DNA of 20,086 nucleotides from Xylaria sp. FL1777. Taxonomy: Eukaryota > Ascomycota > Sordariomycetes > Xylariales > Xylariaceae. The stretch spans positions 1 through 20,086 of the forward strand of contig MU400937.1 of NCBI GenBank assembly GCA_022578965.1. The letters are read 5' to 3'. The notes beneath the pieces were generated by a model. The model made no database searches, was not told the DNA's origin, and saw only the letters and a list, made by a program, of their open reading frames with translations. A program made the translations under genes and the position numbers. Shown piece after piece: positions 10,001-18,420 of the stretch. Positions within the stretch are counted from its first letter, which is position 1, and the number at the start of each line of letters is the position of its first letter.

Positions 10001-10260
10001 TATAAGTAATAAAACTATTTTTTAATTTTTATAAGTTGTTTTTAAGCATAGCGTTTACTTTTTATTAGTAAATTGCTATATTAAAGTTTTTATGGTTTTT
10101 TTTAAAAATATAATTTATTAGTTAAGCTTTTTAAAGCACTTTCTTTTACGTAAAACAAAAATATATATATAGTTTGTTTGTTTTATATAATAAAAGTTCA
10201 ATTAATAAATTAAAATAACATTAAATATTAATATGCTTTTTTTTTCTTTTGTTATATATA
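10001..10260 (-). pseudogene. Gypsy-1 linker between RNase H and integrase
   Basis: This joins the end of RNase H to the integrase N-terminus on the - strand. Stops are denser than in the flanking domains and the phase changes somewhere in or just past it, so at least one small indel is likely. No motif is recognised. Identity follows from position. Confidence 0.5.
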
Positions 10261-10800
10261 AAGGTCTTTTTGCTTATAAAATAATATATTAGCTACGATA
10301 TTATTTTTGCTAGGCTAAAAAGCAATAAAAAAGTTATATTTAAAAAATAAAATAGCTTATTTAGCTTGTTTTAAATTAAAGTATTGCTTTTTACTAAAGT
10401 ATTTTAATGCTTAATAATTAATTATTACTAAAAATCAGCTACTACAAGTTTTAATTAGCTTAAGTTGCTATTTTTTTAAAGTTAATACTATTACTAGCAT
10501 TTTTTTATTATATATATTATAGTTAAGTTTTATGTTTTATATTATTTTAAAGTAAAAAGCTATTAAGTGCTAAATATTATTATAGCGCTAAAATAGTACG
10601 CTAGTAGCTATTTTGTTTAATATATTAGTTTTTATTTTTATTAATAAATTATAGCTAAAATATTTAAGCGTAAATATAAAAGTTAAAGCTTTTTTTAGCT
10701 ATTAACACGCTTTTTTGCATTTTTTTGTTTATTTAAATAGTATGTTTTTTTTTGTAAAACAGTTTAAAAAAATTATTATTTTGCTGTATTTTTTTACAAA
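10261..10800 (-). pseudogene. Gypsy-1 RNase H domain
   Basis: On the - strand, in phase with RT, the segment from about 10740 reads KYSKI and then a decayed F-x-W-T-x-x-C-x-x-A-F-x-x-L (LFK, stop, TKKCKKAC). YNLLIKIKTNI (10650-10621) stands for the usual P-I-x-I-E-T-D-A, with Asp changed to Asn. AFYFK and LNYNIYNKKMLVIVLTLKK match the A-Y-x-S-R-K, N-Y-x-I-Y-D-K-E-M-L-A-I-V part. FNLKQAK, stop, AILF matches R-Q-A-R-W-A. The domain ends with PSKNNIVANIL (10314-10282), which corresponds to the hallmark P-G-K-x-N-x-V-A-D-A-L. This order of RT, RNase H, integrase defines Ty3/gypsy. Confidence 0.93.
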
Positions 10801-11460
10801 TTTGCAGTAAAAGTTATAAAAACTTAAAAAAAACTAAACTTTTTTTACAATAGTTAATAATTTTTAGTTTTAAACAACTTTAATTTTGCTTAAATTAACT
10901 TTAATGTTTTTAGTATTAATAATATAACTTAAAAACTTAGTTTTTATAATATAAAATTTTAACTTTTTAAGATTTATTTATAAGCTTATGTTTTAAAAGC
11001 AAATAAAAACTTTTTAAACGTATATTTAGTATTTTTTTAAGTTATTAAAATAAATAAAAATATTATTTATATAAGTGCTATAAAAATTATTAAAGTAGTT
11101 AAACAAAGTATTATTAATGTATTTTTAAAACGTAAAAAGTTTATTTGTTAGTTTAAACAAAAAAATATAATAATAATAAAAACTATAATAAGTATAAAAT
11201 ATTGTTAAGTTTTTATAGCTAAAGCTTATTTATATATAGTAAAAAGCTTGTTCTATGTTTATTTTAGTAAATATTTTTGCTTTAAATATTTAAAATAAAG
11301 TTTTTTTTATAAATAGCAAAAAATACTTGTTTTTTTTTAATAGCTTGTTTAGCTTGCAATAGTTTATATAAAAGCAAAGCCTTTTATTAAGCTTTTTAAC
11401 AAACAAAACGAAAAAAGCAAAAAGCGCGTTATTAAGCTTAATAAATCTTTTTTATAAGTT
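10801..11460 (-). pseudogene. Gypsy-1 reverse transcriptase, inactivated
   Basis: This is a textbook gypsy RT on the - strand with no frameshift. NL, stop, KRFIKL (from 11460) is the N-terminal helix. VKKLNKRLCFYINYCKL (11400-11350) stands for V-K-K-P-x-G-x-L-R-F-C-V-D-Y-R-K-L. FTKINIEQAFYYI (11271-11233) is the F-T-K-x-D-I-R-Q-A-F-H-R-I motif with its catalytic Asp read as Asn. LTIFYTYY matches L-T-T-F-R-T-R-Y. LFKLTNKLFTF matches P-F-G-L-T-N-x-P-A-T-F. YINNIFIYF (11073-11047) is the Y-x-D-D box with both Asp changed to Asn. LSFYNFYCK (10821-10801 and before) matches L-G-F-x-N-F-Y-R-R. Most replacements need a single G-to-A or C-to-T step. Confidence 0.97.
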
Positions 11461-12337
11461 ATTAACTAAGTATTTTTATATAGCTTTTAACTTATTTAGC
11501 AATATTTTATATAAAAAGAAATAACGTAAGTTCTTTAATAACTTTTTGCTAATAAACTTAATTTTATAATTTATATTAGTATAGTTAAGTAGCAAAGTAT
11601 TTAAGTTTATTTTGCTAAACGTACAAAAGAAGTTATAGTATTTTTTAGGTATAAGTTTTATAGCTTTCTTTTTTAATTTTTTGTTTTTTGTTTTTAAGAA
11701 GTTATTTACTTTTTTTTTGCAACTTTTAATAAGCTTGTTAATTTAATAAATGCTTAAGATTTATACTTTATTATATAACTTGTTTTTATAAACTGTTTTT
11801 TTAAAAGCAATTATACTAATGTTAATAGTGTTTAGTAATTTTTTTTTGTATTATTTAATGCTATTATACTATATATAATATGGTTTTTACTTATTAGTTT
11901 GCTAATAAAAAAAGCTTTTTTTTGCTTTTATTTCTTTTTTTAATTTGTACTGCTGTTTTTTTTTTTTTAGTAAATAAGCTTTAAAAGAAAAGAAAAAAGG
12001 GCTTTACTTAGTGATTTTTTCATTTTTGCTATATTAATTACAATAAGATTATTACGCTTTAGAATTTTAGTTACTAAAGTGCGTTATTAGTTGTTTTTTT
12101 TTATAGCAGTTTGTTGTTTTTTCTTTTGCTAGAGTTTTTTTTTATTTTTTTGTTTTTTTGTTAGGAATTTTTTTAGTACTTTAAATGTTATAACTAAGTA
12201 TTAGCTTTGTTTATAGTAATATTACGTTTATAATTACTAGTAAAAAGCATTAATAATAAAAAGATTAACTTATAAGCTTTATAATTAAGTAAAATGTTAT
12301 ATGTTTTAAACTATTTTTGTTTAAAAATAATATTATA
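11461..12337 (-). pseudogene. Gypsy-1 protease to RT linker
   Basis: This - strand stretch separates protease from RT. Around 12090-11960 a stop-poor run reads RTLVTKILKRNNLIVINIAK, similar to the R-I-L-x-R-P and following hydrophobic part that precedes RT in this group of fungal gypsy elements. It lies in a third phase, so phase changes occur on both sides of it. The remainder is Lys- and Asn-rich and not recognisable. The assignment is by position plus that one weak similarity. Confidence 0.55.
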
Positions 12338-12610
12338 TTATATATTTAGCATAAAAAAATAAATGCAAAAAAAAGTACGTTTTTGTATTTTTATGCTTAA
12401 TAGTAGCATTTTTTTTATTGTTTGTTTGCTTTTGCTATTATATTTTGTTATAAAGCAAAATAAAATGTTTATTATAATAAAATTTAAATATTTTAAAATC
12501 TTTTTAGTAAAGCAAATGTTTATAGCAATATATAAGCTAGCTTTTATATTTTTAAAAAGATTAGCAGTTATTAAAAAAAGTTTATTATTGCTTATAATAC
12601 AAGTATACAA
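12338..12610 (-). pseudogene. Gypsy-1 aspartic protease, active site destroyed
   Basis: This 90-residue stretch is the longest stop-free frame in the window and looks like an ORF, but it is a fragment of the Gypsy-1 polyprotein. Its Met is incidental. Residues 18-30 read LFKNIKASLYIAI, corresponding to the retropepsin active site (L-x-D-T/S-G-A-S, x-F-I). Asp reads Asn and Gly reads Lys (12550-12542), each explained by G-to-A changes. Residues 35-45 (TKKILKYLNFI) and 61-76 (about NSKSKQTIKKMLLLSI) fit the A-K-K-L, L-x-I-P and G-x-x-x-x-x-I-x-x-x-L-x-L-x-I parts of fungal gypsy proteases. FFCIYFFMLNI fits the F-L-I end. It lies one frame back (-1) relative to gag. The overlapping + strand frame (12363-12659) is only its antisense shadow. 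Confidence 0.85.
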
Positions 12611-12843
12611 AAAAAGTTTACTTTTAAAGAATTTATTTATAATATTTTTTTTTGCGTAATTTTAAGATAGTTTTTTTAGGTAAAAGTTTATTTTACTTAA
12701 AGTTACTTTTTTAAGCGCTTTTTATTTAAATTATTAGCGTTAGCCTTAAGTAATACTAAAGTAATAAAAAGCAGCATTTTTTACTTAGCTATAATAACGT
12801 TAATATAAGCTTTACAGTTAATAGCGCTAGTTATTTTATTAAA

Positions 12844-14475
12844 ACACTTTTTGGATATATATTTAGTTTACTTGTAATAAAAGCACTTTTTTTTTAAAAT
12901 AAGCTTGCGTATTTTTTTAGATATTATTTTAGTTTTTAAGGTATAAATGCTATAAAAAGCTAATATAATATAAAGCATACTAGTTTAAGCTATATTAGTA
13001 ATAAAAGTTTTTTTGTTAGTTTTAGCTTGCTTTTTAGCTTTATAAGTAATATTACGCTTTATATTACTAATGTTAAATTAATAAGCAATTTAAATATAAT
13101 ATTTAATATAAAAATTAAAGTTTACGCTAGGTTTTAAGTATTTAAAAAAAGTTTTATTATTAAGTTAAACAAACAGTTTGTTTTTAAACTTCTTTTTTTA
13201 TTTGTTTTTAGTTAAGCGTACTTTATTAGCAAGCTATATAAATTTATTTTTAAACTAAAAAAACTTATTAAGTATTACGTTTTTTATTTTATATTTTTTT
13301 TAAGCTTTTTTTAATTTTTTAAAAGCATTAATATTATAATAGTTATTTTATAAGTAAGCAAAAAGGTCTTTAAAAATGCATAGTTAATTTAAATAAGTAT
13401 TTTTTAAATATAGCTATAGATGTTTTATAACGCTATTTTTTAAGCAAGATTTAATGTTTGTTCTTTTTGCTGCATTATTAGCAAACTAGTTTTTGTTAGT
13501 AATAAAGCGGTTTTTTATTTTTTACTATTAAATTTTAAATTTAACTTTGTTTTTTTTTTTGTTGTTATAAAAAGTAAGTACTTATACTTTAGTAAACTTA
13601 TAAGATTTACTTTTTGTACGTTTAAAGCTAAAAGTATTATAATAGTTTTTTGCAATAAAATTAGCTATTAATGTATTAAGTTTATTACTTTGCACTTAAA
13701 AGCTGTTTTGTTTAGCAGTAATTATTTTTAATTTTTTTATTAATTTATTAAGGTTTTTTTATAAATTAAAAAAATTTTTGCTTAAAAAGCAATTAAACAG
13801 TTTAAGTTTGCTAGCTAAGTTATTTTTTAATTGTTTAATTTTGTTTTGCATAATAATATGCTTATTAGATTTTAAGTTAGCTAAAAATAATTTTTACTAA
13901 ACTAGTTTTGTAATATTTTTTTTAGTTTTGCATAACATTTTATGCAAGTTTAAAGCGTATTAACTATTAGCAATTATTATAATGTTTTGCAGCTTAAATT
14001 TTTACTACAAAACGTTTAAGTAATTAAAAAATGCTTAAAATGCTTTTTTGTTTATTAAGCCTTTAAATATAAAAATTGCTATTTTTATTTTAAGCATAAT
14101 AAAACTAAACAAAAATGCAAAGTTATTTTTTTTAATGCATATAAAAGCATATTATTTAATAAGATCTTTAATTTTTTTGTTAAAGCTAACACGGTTAAAA
14201 GTATAACAATTTTCCGTAAAACTAAAGTTATTTATTATATATTTATAATTAATAGCTGCTTAAACTATTAATTTTTAGTTGTTATTATTAAAGCTTAAAG
14301 TTGCTAAGCGTATATTACTAAGTTTATAAATAAAAAATACTTTAGACGATTTTTTGTAAGCTTTAGTGCAAGGTTGTTTATTTGCTTAAAGCAGTACTTT
14401 TTTAAAATTATTAAAAGAAAAGCGGACTTTTTTACATATTGCTGCTTTTAATGCTGCGCGCTTTTTAGCAGTGCA
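12844..14475 (-). pseudogene. Gypsy-1 gag with zinc knuckle
   Basis: The capsid protein reads in one - strand frame from about 14475 to 12844, roughly 540 codons. The N-terminal part has TAKKRAALKAAI. The middle (about 13860-13560) is Lys/Leu/Asn-rich and probably coiled-coil (IKQLKNNLASKLKLF and onward). The capsid domain follows: KIKNRFI, NIKSCLKNSVIKHL, FKDLFAYL, stop, NNYYN, FKKLKKA and FIQLANKVRLTKN. These fit the fungal gypsy gag pattern W-x-x-K-x-x-N-R-F, Y-x-x-S-x-L, F-x-x-L, Y-x-D-P-x, F-x-x-L-x-M, F-x-R-L-A. At 12885-12844 is a CCHC zinc knuckle that reads C-F-Y-Y-K-stop-T-K-Y-I-S-K-K-C: the spacing C-x2-C-x4-H-x4-C is exact, with the second Cys and the His both changed to Tyr. The start codon is not identifiable. 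Confidence 0.88.
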
Positions 14476-14630
14476 TATTATATTGCTATAACGGACCTAT
14501 TATACATTAATATAACGGGTTTACCCTTAAGGTTTTAATTTGCAAGTAATAATAGGATCCTTAATAGTAGTCCGTTAAAGAGGTTTTTGGGGTACTTTTA
14601 TTACTATGCATTAATAGAAGTCTTAAAGAT
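14410..14630. other. Local G+C-richer island
   Basis: This stretch has clearly more G and C than any other part of the window and keeps clusters such as gggtttaccc, ggatcc and gtttttggggtac. It straddles the beginning of Gypsy-1 gag and its upstream leader. Either it was less exposed to mutation or it was richer in G+C to begin with. In a - strand element this is where the untranslated leader and primer-binding site would be. Confidence 0.7.
14490..14576. repeat. Imperfect inverted repeat, arms AACGGAC / GTCCGTT
   Basis: Left arm aacggacctatta (14490-14502) and right arm taatagtagtccgtt (14562-14576) are reverse complements except for a two-base interruption. They enclose about 60 bases in the G+C-richer island. 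It could be an RNA hairpin in the Gypsy-1 leader or the ends of a tiny inserted element. No clear target duplication is seen outside the arms. Confidence 0.6.
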
Positions 14631-14768
14631 TTAAAAATAATAAGTATATTAGTGCTTAGTAGTTATAAGAAAATTAATAGCTAAAAAATTAAAACTAAGT
14701 AAATAACTAAATATAGAAAATGCATAATTATATAGATAAAAAAAAGGTAAAAAAAGTAGTAATCTTTT

Positions 14769-14872
14769 TTAAATTACTGCAAGTTTAGTAAGCACTAAAT
14801 TACTGTAAGCTTAATAAGCTTTAAATTACTATAAGCTTAGTAAGCTTTAAATTACTATAAGCTTAATAAGCT
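14769..14872 (+). repeat. Four-copy 26-bp tandem repeat
   Basis: Four consecutive 26-bp units start at 14769, 14795, 14821 and 14847, with no gaps. Unit 3 begins ttaaattactataagctt. The copies differ at only a few sites and almost all differences are C/T or G/A (for example ctgc, ctgt, ctat in the same position), the same transition-only pattern as the LTRs. It lies upstream of Gypsy-1 gag and could be part of its 5' LTR, since promoter-proximal minisatellites are common there, but this is not proven. Confidence 0.9.
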
Positions 14873-15060
14873 AAGTAAATTATTATATAACTTTAGCTTT
14901 AGCTAGCAAAAAAAAAAGTGTAAAATATATATAAAAGCATTAAGCTGCTTTAAAAGCTACTTTTATGCTAATTTTATAACATTATTTCTTTTTTTTTAAA
15001 ATTATTGTTTTAATAATTTTTCGTAAGTATTCTTTTTTTTTTTTTTTTTTATATGTTATA
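14873..15060. other. Non-coding spacer with long T tracts
   Basis: No gene is seen. The spacer contains T runs at 14989-14997 and 15033-15050 (18 T). On the + strand such a pyrimidine run would be a polypurine tract for a - strand element whose body lies to the right, so it could mark the 3' end of Gypsy-2. No LTR boundary can be fixed. Confidence 0.4.
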
Positions 15061-15597
15061 ATATTAAAGCGCATTAAAAAAACTAATTGCTTATTTAAAA
15101 CAAAGCAAAAACTTGTTTTTGCTTCTTTTATTAATTTTATTAGCTATAAAGTTATATTTTGCTTTTGCTGCTTTAATTAATTACTAATATATAAAATAAC
15201 AAATAATATATTTTGTTGTTTTAAATGCGTACGTGCTAGTTGCTCTTATAATAAATCAGAAGTTTTAATTAACTTAATTAATAATATAGTTTTTAAACAC
15301 TATTGTTTTAAAAAAGAAAAAAAGCAAGCAAAACAATAGTTACTTTTAGTTCAAAAAAAATTAAAACGATTTTAAAATAGCTTTAATTTTGTTTTAAGCA
15401 AGTTAGCTTAGCTTTATATATAAAAACGTTTTTTAAAAGCAAAAAGTATTAAAATAGTTTAGCAAAAGCTTTAGTTCTTAAATAAACTAAACAAAATAAA
15501 ATGCATTAAAAAAGAACAAAAAACGCTAGCAAAAAAGCAAAAACAATAAAAAAAGCAAGCTAAAGCAACGCAAGCTGCTTTATTTAAGTTTAATTAA
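15061..15597 (+). pseudogene. Decayed cysteine-motif, coiled-coil protein (unknown function)
   Basis: One + frame stays readable for about 179 codons, with 9 TAA/TAG codons including the last at 15595-15597. It has two cysteine clusters. The first reads CFCC (15160-15171) with a Tyr seven codons on that could be a former Cys. The second is C-F-K-C-V-R-A-S-C (15217-15243). After this comes a Lys/Gln/Leu-rich, helix-prone part: KKEKKQAK, VQKKLKRF, KRFLKAKSIKIV, FLNKLNKIKCIKKEQKTLA and KQAKATQAAL. The layout resembles small fungal proteins with paired Cys clusters, a coiled coil and a K-R-F-L-R, L-D-E-L-E-like end, which I remember as abundant hypothetical proteins in repeat-rich fungal genomes; I cannot confirm this here. 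It runs opposite to both gypsy elements and lies between them, so it may be an antisense ORF of one of them or a separate captured gene. The start is unknown. Confidence 0.6.
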
Positions 15598-16100
15598 AAT
15601 TTCTTAAGTGTTTTTTTTAAAGTTAATCTTTTTTTTTTAGTTTTAAGCAATTAAAATATTAGCAATAAAACTAACTTATAACTACTTTAGCAGTTTTTAA
15701 GTATTTTTTAAGTTCTTAAGTATTATTAATATATAAGTATTCTTTTTATGTAATAAAATACTTTAAATTACTATTGTTTTAACAAAAATTTAGTATATTT
15801 TTAACTTTATAAACGTTTTAATTTATTTTTATTTTTAGTTATGTTTTAATAAGTGTTCTAATAAGTGCTAATTTTAATAAAGAAATATAAAAAATAAAGT
15901 AAATTTGCATGTTTTTTAGTAATAATAGTTTATAATTAATAAATAAAATAACTTTTTTAATTTTAAAAAAGCTAAGTTTTTTAAATTTTAATTTATTATT
16001 TAGTTATTTTGTTTTAATTTAAAAAATATTAATGTTTGCATTTTGTTTTTATTATAGCAAGTAAACCTTGTTTTTTTTTTTAAAAGTTAGTTTTTTAGTT
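15598..16100 (-). other. Decayed 3' part of Gypsy-2, no recognised domain
   Basis: The strand becomes T-rich again, as in the coding parts of both - strand elements. Position suggests the integrase C-terminal tail or 3' untranslated part of Gypsy-2. I did not recognise a chromodomain or an LTR. Confidence 0.4.
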
Positions 16101-17250
16101 CGTTTTTTGTTATAATATACTAATATCTATTATTATAAAAATTAAAAGCATAGTTATAGTTTAGCTTATAGCGTTTTAATTTTTGTTGCAATAGTTTTTG
16201 CTTAAAGTACTATAGTTAAAATAACAAGTGCTTTTATTAAAGTTTTTTTTTGTTTTTTAATAATTGCTTATTATTTATAAACAGTTTTATGCAAAAATAT
16301 GTTTATATTTTTATTTATTAATATATTATATAAAATTTATGCTATTAATAATAGTTTTACTTAATTGTTTTATTAATAATTAATATAACTTTATAAATAT
16401 TGTTTTAATATTTAGTTTAGTTTTTTTATTTGTTTATTTATTTATAAGTAATAAGCAGTTAAAAACTTTAGTTTAATACTAATAAGTTTAAAAAAATTAG
16501 TTTTAAACTTAAAAATAAATAATTTATTTTAATTTAAAATAATTTTCTTTAATAGCTTATGCTTATTTAAATATTAGCATATAAAAGCATATATAAGTTA
16601 TTTAACTGTTATATTTTCTTTAAACAATAAAAAATAAGCATACTTAATAAGTTTATTAATAATAACTTATATTTTATTATATTATATTTTTATAATTAAA
16701 TTAGTTAATAAAAGTAATGCTATAATAAAATTTTAAGCAATAGTATACTATACTTATTTAAGTATTTATATAAGTTATAATAGTTTATAAAGCTTATATT
16801 AAGCTACTTTAGCTTTATTATAAATATTGTACTTTTTTATAATAAATTTAACTATGTTTTATAGTTTTAAAAAATTATATTTTTTTTATAATTGTTGGAT
16901 TATTTTTGTTGTTTTTTAGTGTTTATATAATAAGTATTCATAAAATTTCTTAATAAACTTGTTTTATAAAAATTCTAGTAAATAAACCTTATGTTTATAT
17001 ATTAGCTTGTTATTTTTTAATCTTTTGTATTTTTGTAGTTATGTTAACTTTTTTAAGTTATAAGCTTATTATAGCTATATATTTATAAAGTCCTTAAGTA
17101 TAACTTCAATTTTTAAGCTTTTATTTTTTTAAAAATATAATACTTAAATGTTTTTTTTTAAAACTTGAATTCTTTTTAACTTTATTAATTAAGTATATTT
17201 GCTTAAATGTTTTCTTTTTTTTTAATGTAATATATTTTAAAGTTAAACTT
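16100..17250 (-). pseudogene. Gypsy-2 integrase, weakly readable
   Basis: The integrase is placed here because it must follow RNase H in a gypsy pol. Evidence in the sequence is moderate. A - strand frame from about 17020 reads KIQKIKK, stop, QANI, then GLFTRIFIKQVY, stop, EIL, fitting the C-x-R-x-K, Y-G-L-L-x-P-L-P-I-P, W-x-x-I-S-M-D-F part. About 20 codons on, NPTIIKKI fits the segment before the first core strand. LYKYLNKYSILLLKILL (about 16780-16720) fits the F-x-x-x-G-L-P-x-x-I-x-S-D region with its Asp lost. A Gln/Lys-rich helix at 16200-16141 (QKLLQQKLKRYKLNYNY) fits the tail of integrase. Further domains cannot be resolved. Confidence 0.65.
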
Positions 17251-17340
17251 AAAAAAAAAAACTATTTAATTTTTATGTTGTTTAGTAATTTTTTATGTAG
17301 TTATAAATTTTATTAAGTTTTAATAATTTAAATAAATTTT

Positions 17341-17580
17341 TATTAGCTTTATAGTTTTTCTAAAAAACAGTTTTTATTTTTTAAGTGCTATAATAATTAC
17401 AAGCAGTTCTTTGTTATATATAAGGTATTATAATGCTACGTTTTATAGTGCTTTAAAATAATAAGCTACTAAGTGTTATTTTTTGTTGTTTTTTAGTTAT
17501 TTTAATACTTTTATAATTATACTATTTAAAGCATTTATTTTTAGCTTTTTTTTTTTTTGTAAATTAAGTAATTTAACTAT
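17341..17580 (-). pseudogene. Gypsy-2 RNase H domain
   Basis: On the - strand from about 17550 the frame reads LKINALNSIIIKVL, stop, LKNN, for the usual I-E-T-D-A-S-D-x-A-I-G-x-V-L-S-Q, with both Asp codons read as Asn. It continues K, stop, HLVAYYFKAL, stop, NVAL, stop, YLIYNKELLVIIIALKK (17490-17320). That matches W-H-P-V-A-Y-Y-S-R-x-L, x-x-A-E-x-N-Y-x-I-Y-D-K-E-L-L-A-I-V-x-A-L-K-x-W very closely, and the stop after ALKK replaces the conserved Trp. It is in phase with the RT, so no indel separates them. Confidence 0.93.
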
Positions 17581-17859
17581 AAGGTTAAAAATAATTTTTA
17601 GTTTTAGTTCTTTAAAAGCTTTTTAGGCTTTTTTTAAAATTAAAAAAGATTTTTTTTTGTATTTTTTCTTTGTATACTTTGTAAAATAAAATGCTATTTT
17701 TTTAAAGTTTTAAATTAATATTTAAACATAGTTCAAAAATCTTAATGCTTATTATATGTTTATAATAATAGCTAAGTTAAATATTTTCTAGTTTTATATT
17801 ATATTAATTTTTAACTATTAAATCTATATTTGTTTTAAAGTAATTATAAATCTTAAAAA

Positions 17860-18420
17860 GTTAATTTTTTATATATGTTATATATACTTTTTTGTATTAA
17901 GTTGTAATTTTGCTTGTTTAAGTGTTTTTAATATTTAAGTTATGTATTTTTTGTGTTTTTTTAGTGTTTTAAAGTAAATTAAAATATTATTTAAGTAAAT
18001 AAACATAAACTTGTTTAAAAACTTCTGTAAAATTGTTATTATTATATATTAAAAGCTAGCTAATATATTTTATAGTTTTTATAGCATAACTATATATTTA
18101 TATAATTTATATACTATTTATATAGCAGTTTTTTATTTTTTTCTTTTAGCTATTTTAATAATATAATATTTATTTAAAATATTAACTACTATAAATTATT
18201 TTGCTTAGCTAATATTTTTTTTTATAGTTATTAATAAAGTAAAAAAATATTTATTTGTAATAATAATTGCGTTTAATAATTAATAGTTAACTATTATTTA
18301 TTATACTGGTTTTTTTTTTTTATTAATTAGTTGTTTTTTATCTTTTATTTTAAGTACTAATACTATAAAATATTTAGCAAATAACTAAAATTTTTTTAAA
18401 AATTCTTTTGCTAAGTTTTT
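17860..18420 (-). pseudogene. Gypsy-2 reverse transcriptase, inactivated
   Basis: Reading from about 18420 on the - strand: NLAKEFLKKF (N-terminal helix), VNY, stop, LLNAIIITNKYFF (18291-18241) for C-V-D-Y-R-x-L-N-x-x-T-x-x-x-R-Y-P-L. LITIKKNIS, stop, AK, stop, FIVVNILNKYYIIKI stands for L-x-x-L-x-x-A-x-x-F-T-x-L-D-L-R-x-A-Y-x-x-I-x-I, with Asp read as Asn. KTAI, stop, IVYKLYKYIVML matches the F-R-T-R-Y-G-x-Y-E-Y-x-V-M segment. YLNNILIYFKTLKKH (17997-17953) is the Y-L-D-D-I-L-I-Y-S box with both catalytic Asp changed to Asn (17991-17986). ILKTLKQAKLQLNTKKY is the palm end. The frame is unbroken except for stops. Confidence 0.95.

Larger units (their letters stand above)
1081..14480 (-). mobile_element. 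Gypsy-1: RIP-degraded Ty3/gypsy chromovirus, split by a copia element
   Basis: This is a - strand LTR retrotransposon of the Metaviridae. Its domains come in the usual order: gag with zinc knuckle, protease, reverse transcriptase, RNase H, integrase, chromodomain. The + strand here is T-rich, matching an A-rich coding strand on the - side. The copia element at 1358-8731 is inserted in the chromodomain, so the Gypsy-1 remains are 14480-8732 and 1352 to about 1080. All domains carry many TAA/TAG stops at former Gln, Trp or Arg codons, while frames stay open for hundreds of codons apart from these. Gag and RT/RNase H lie in one frame, protease in another, and integrase and chromodomain each in others, so a few small indels (or a gag-pol frameshift) exist. 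No LTR pair was found, so the ends given are approximate. Confidence 0.93.

Noticed and set aside
12363..12659. 98-residue + strand open frame starting MQKKVRF
   Set aside because: It is the antisense shadow of the Gypsy-1 protease on the - strand. Its Phe/Ile/Leu-rich composition is what A+T-rich DNA gives by chance, and no start signal or family similarity is seen.
14490..14576. A MITE or other small DNA transposon with AACGGAC inverted ends
   Set aside because: The arms are short and imperfect and no target duplication flanks them. It was kept only as an inverted repeat.
14769..14872. CRISPR-like array
   Set aside because: The 26-bp units are directly adjacent with no spacers, and the setting is eukaryotic transposon DNA.
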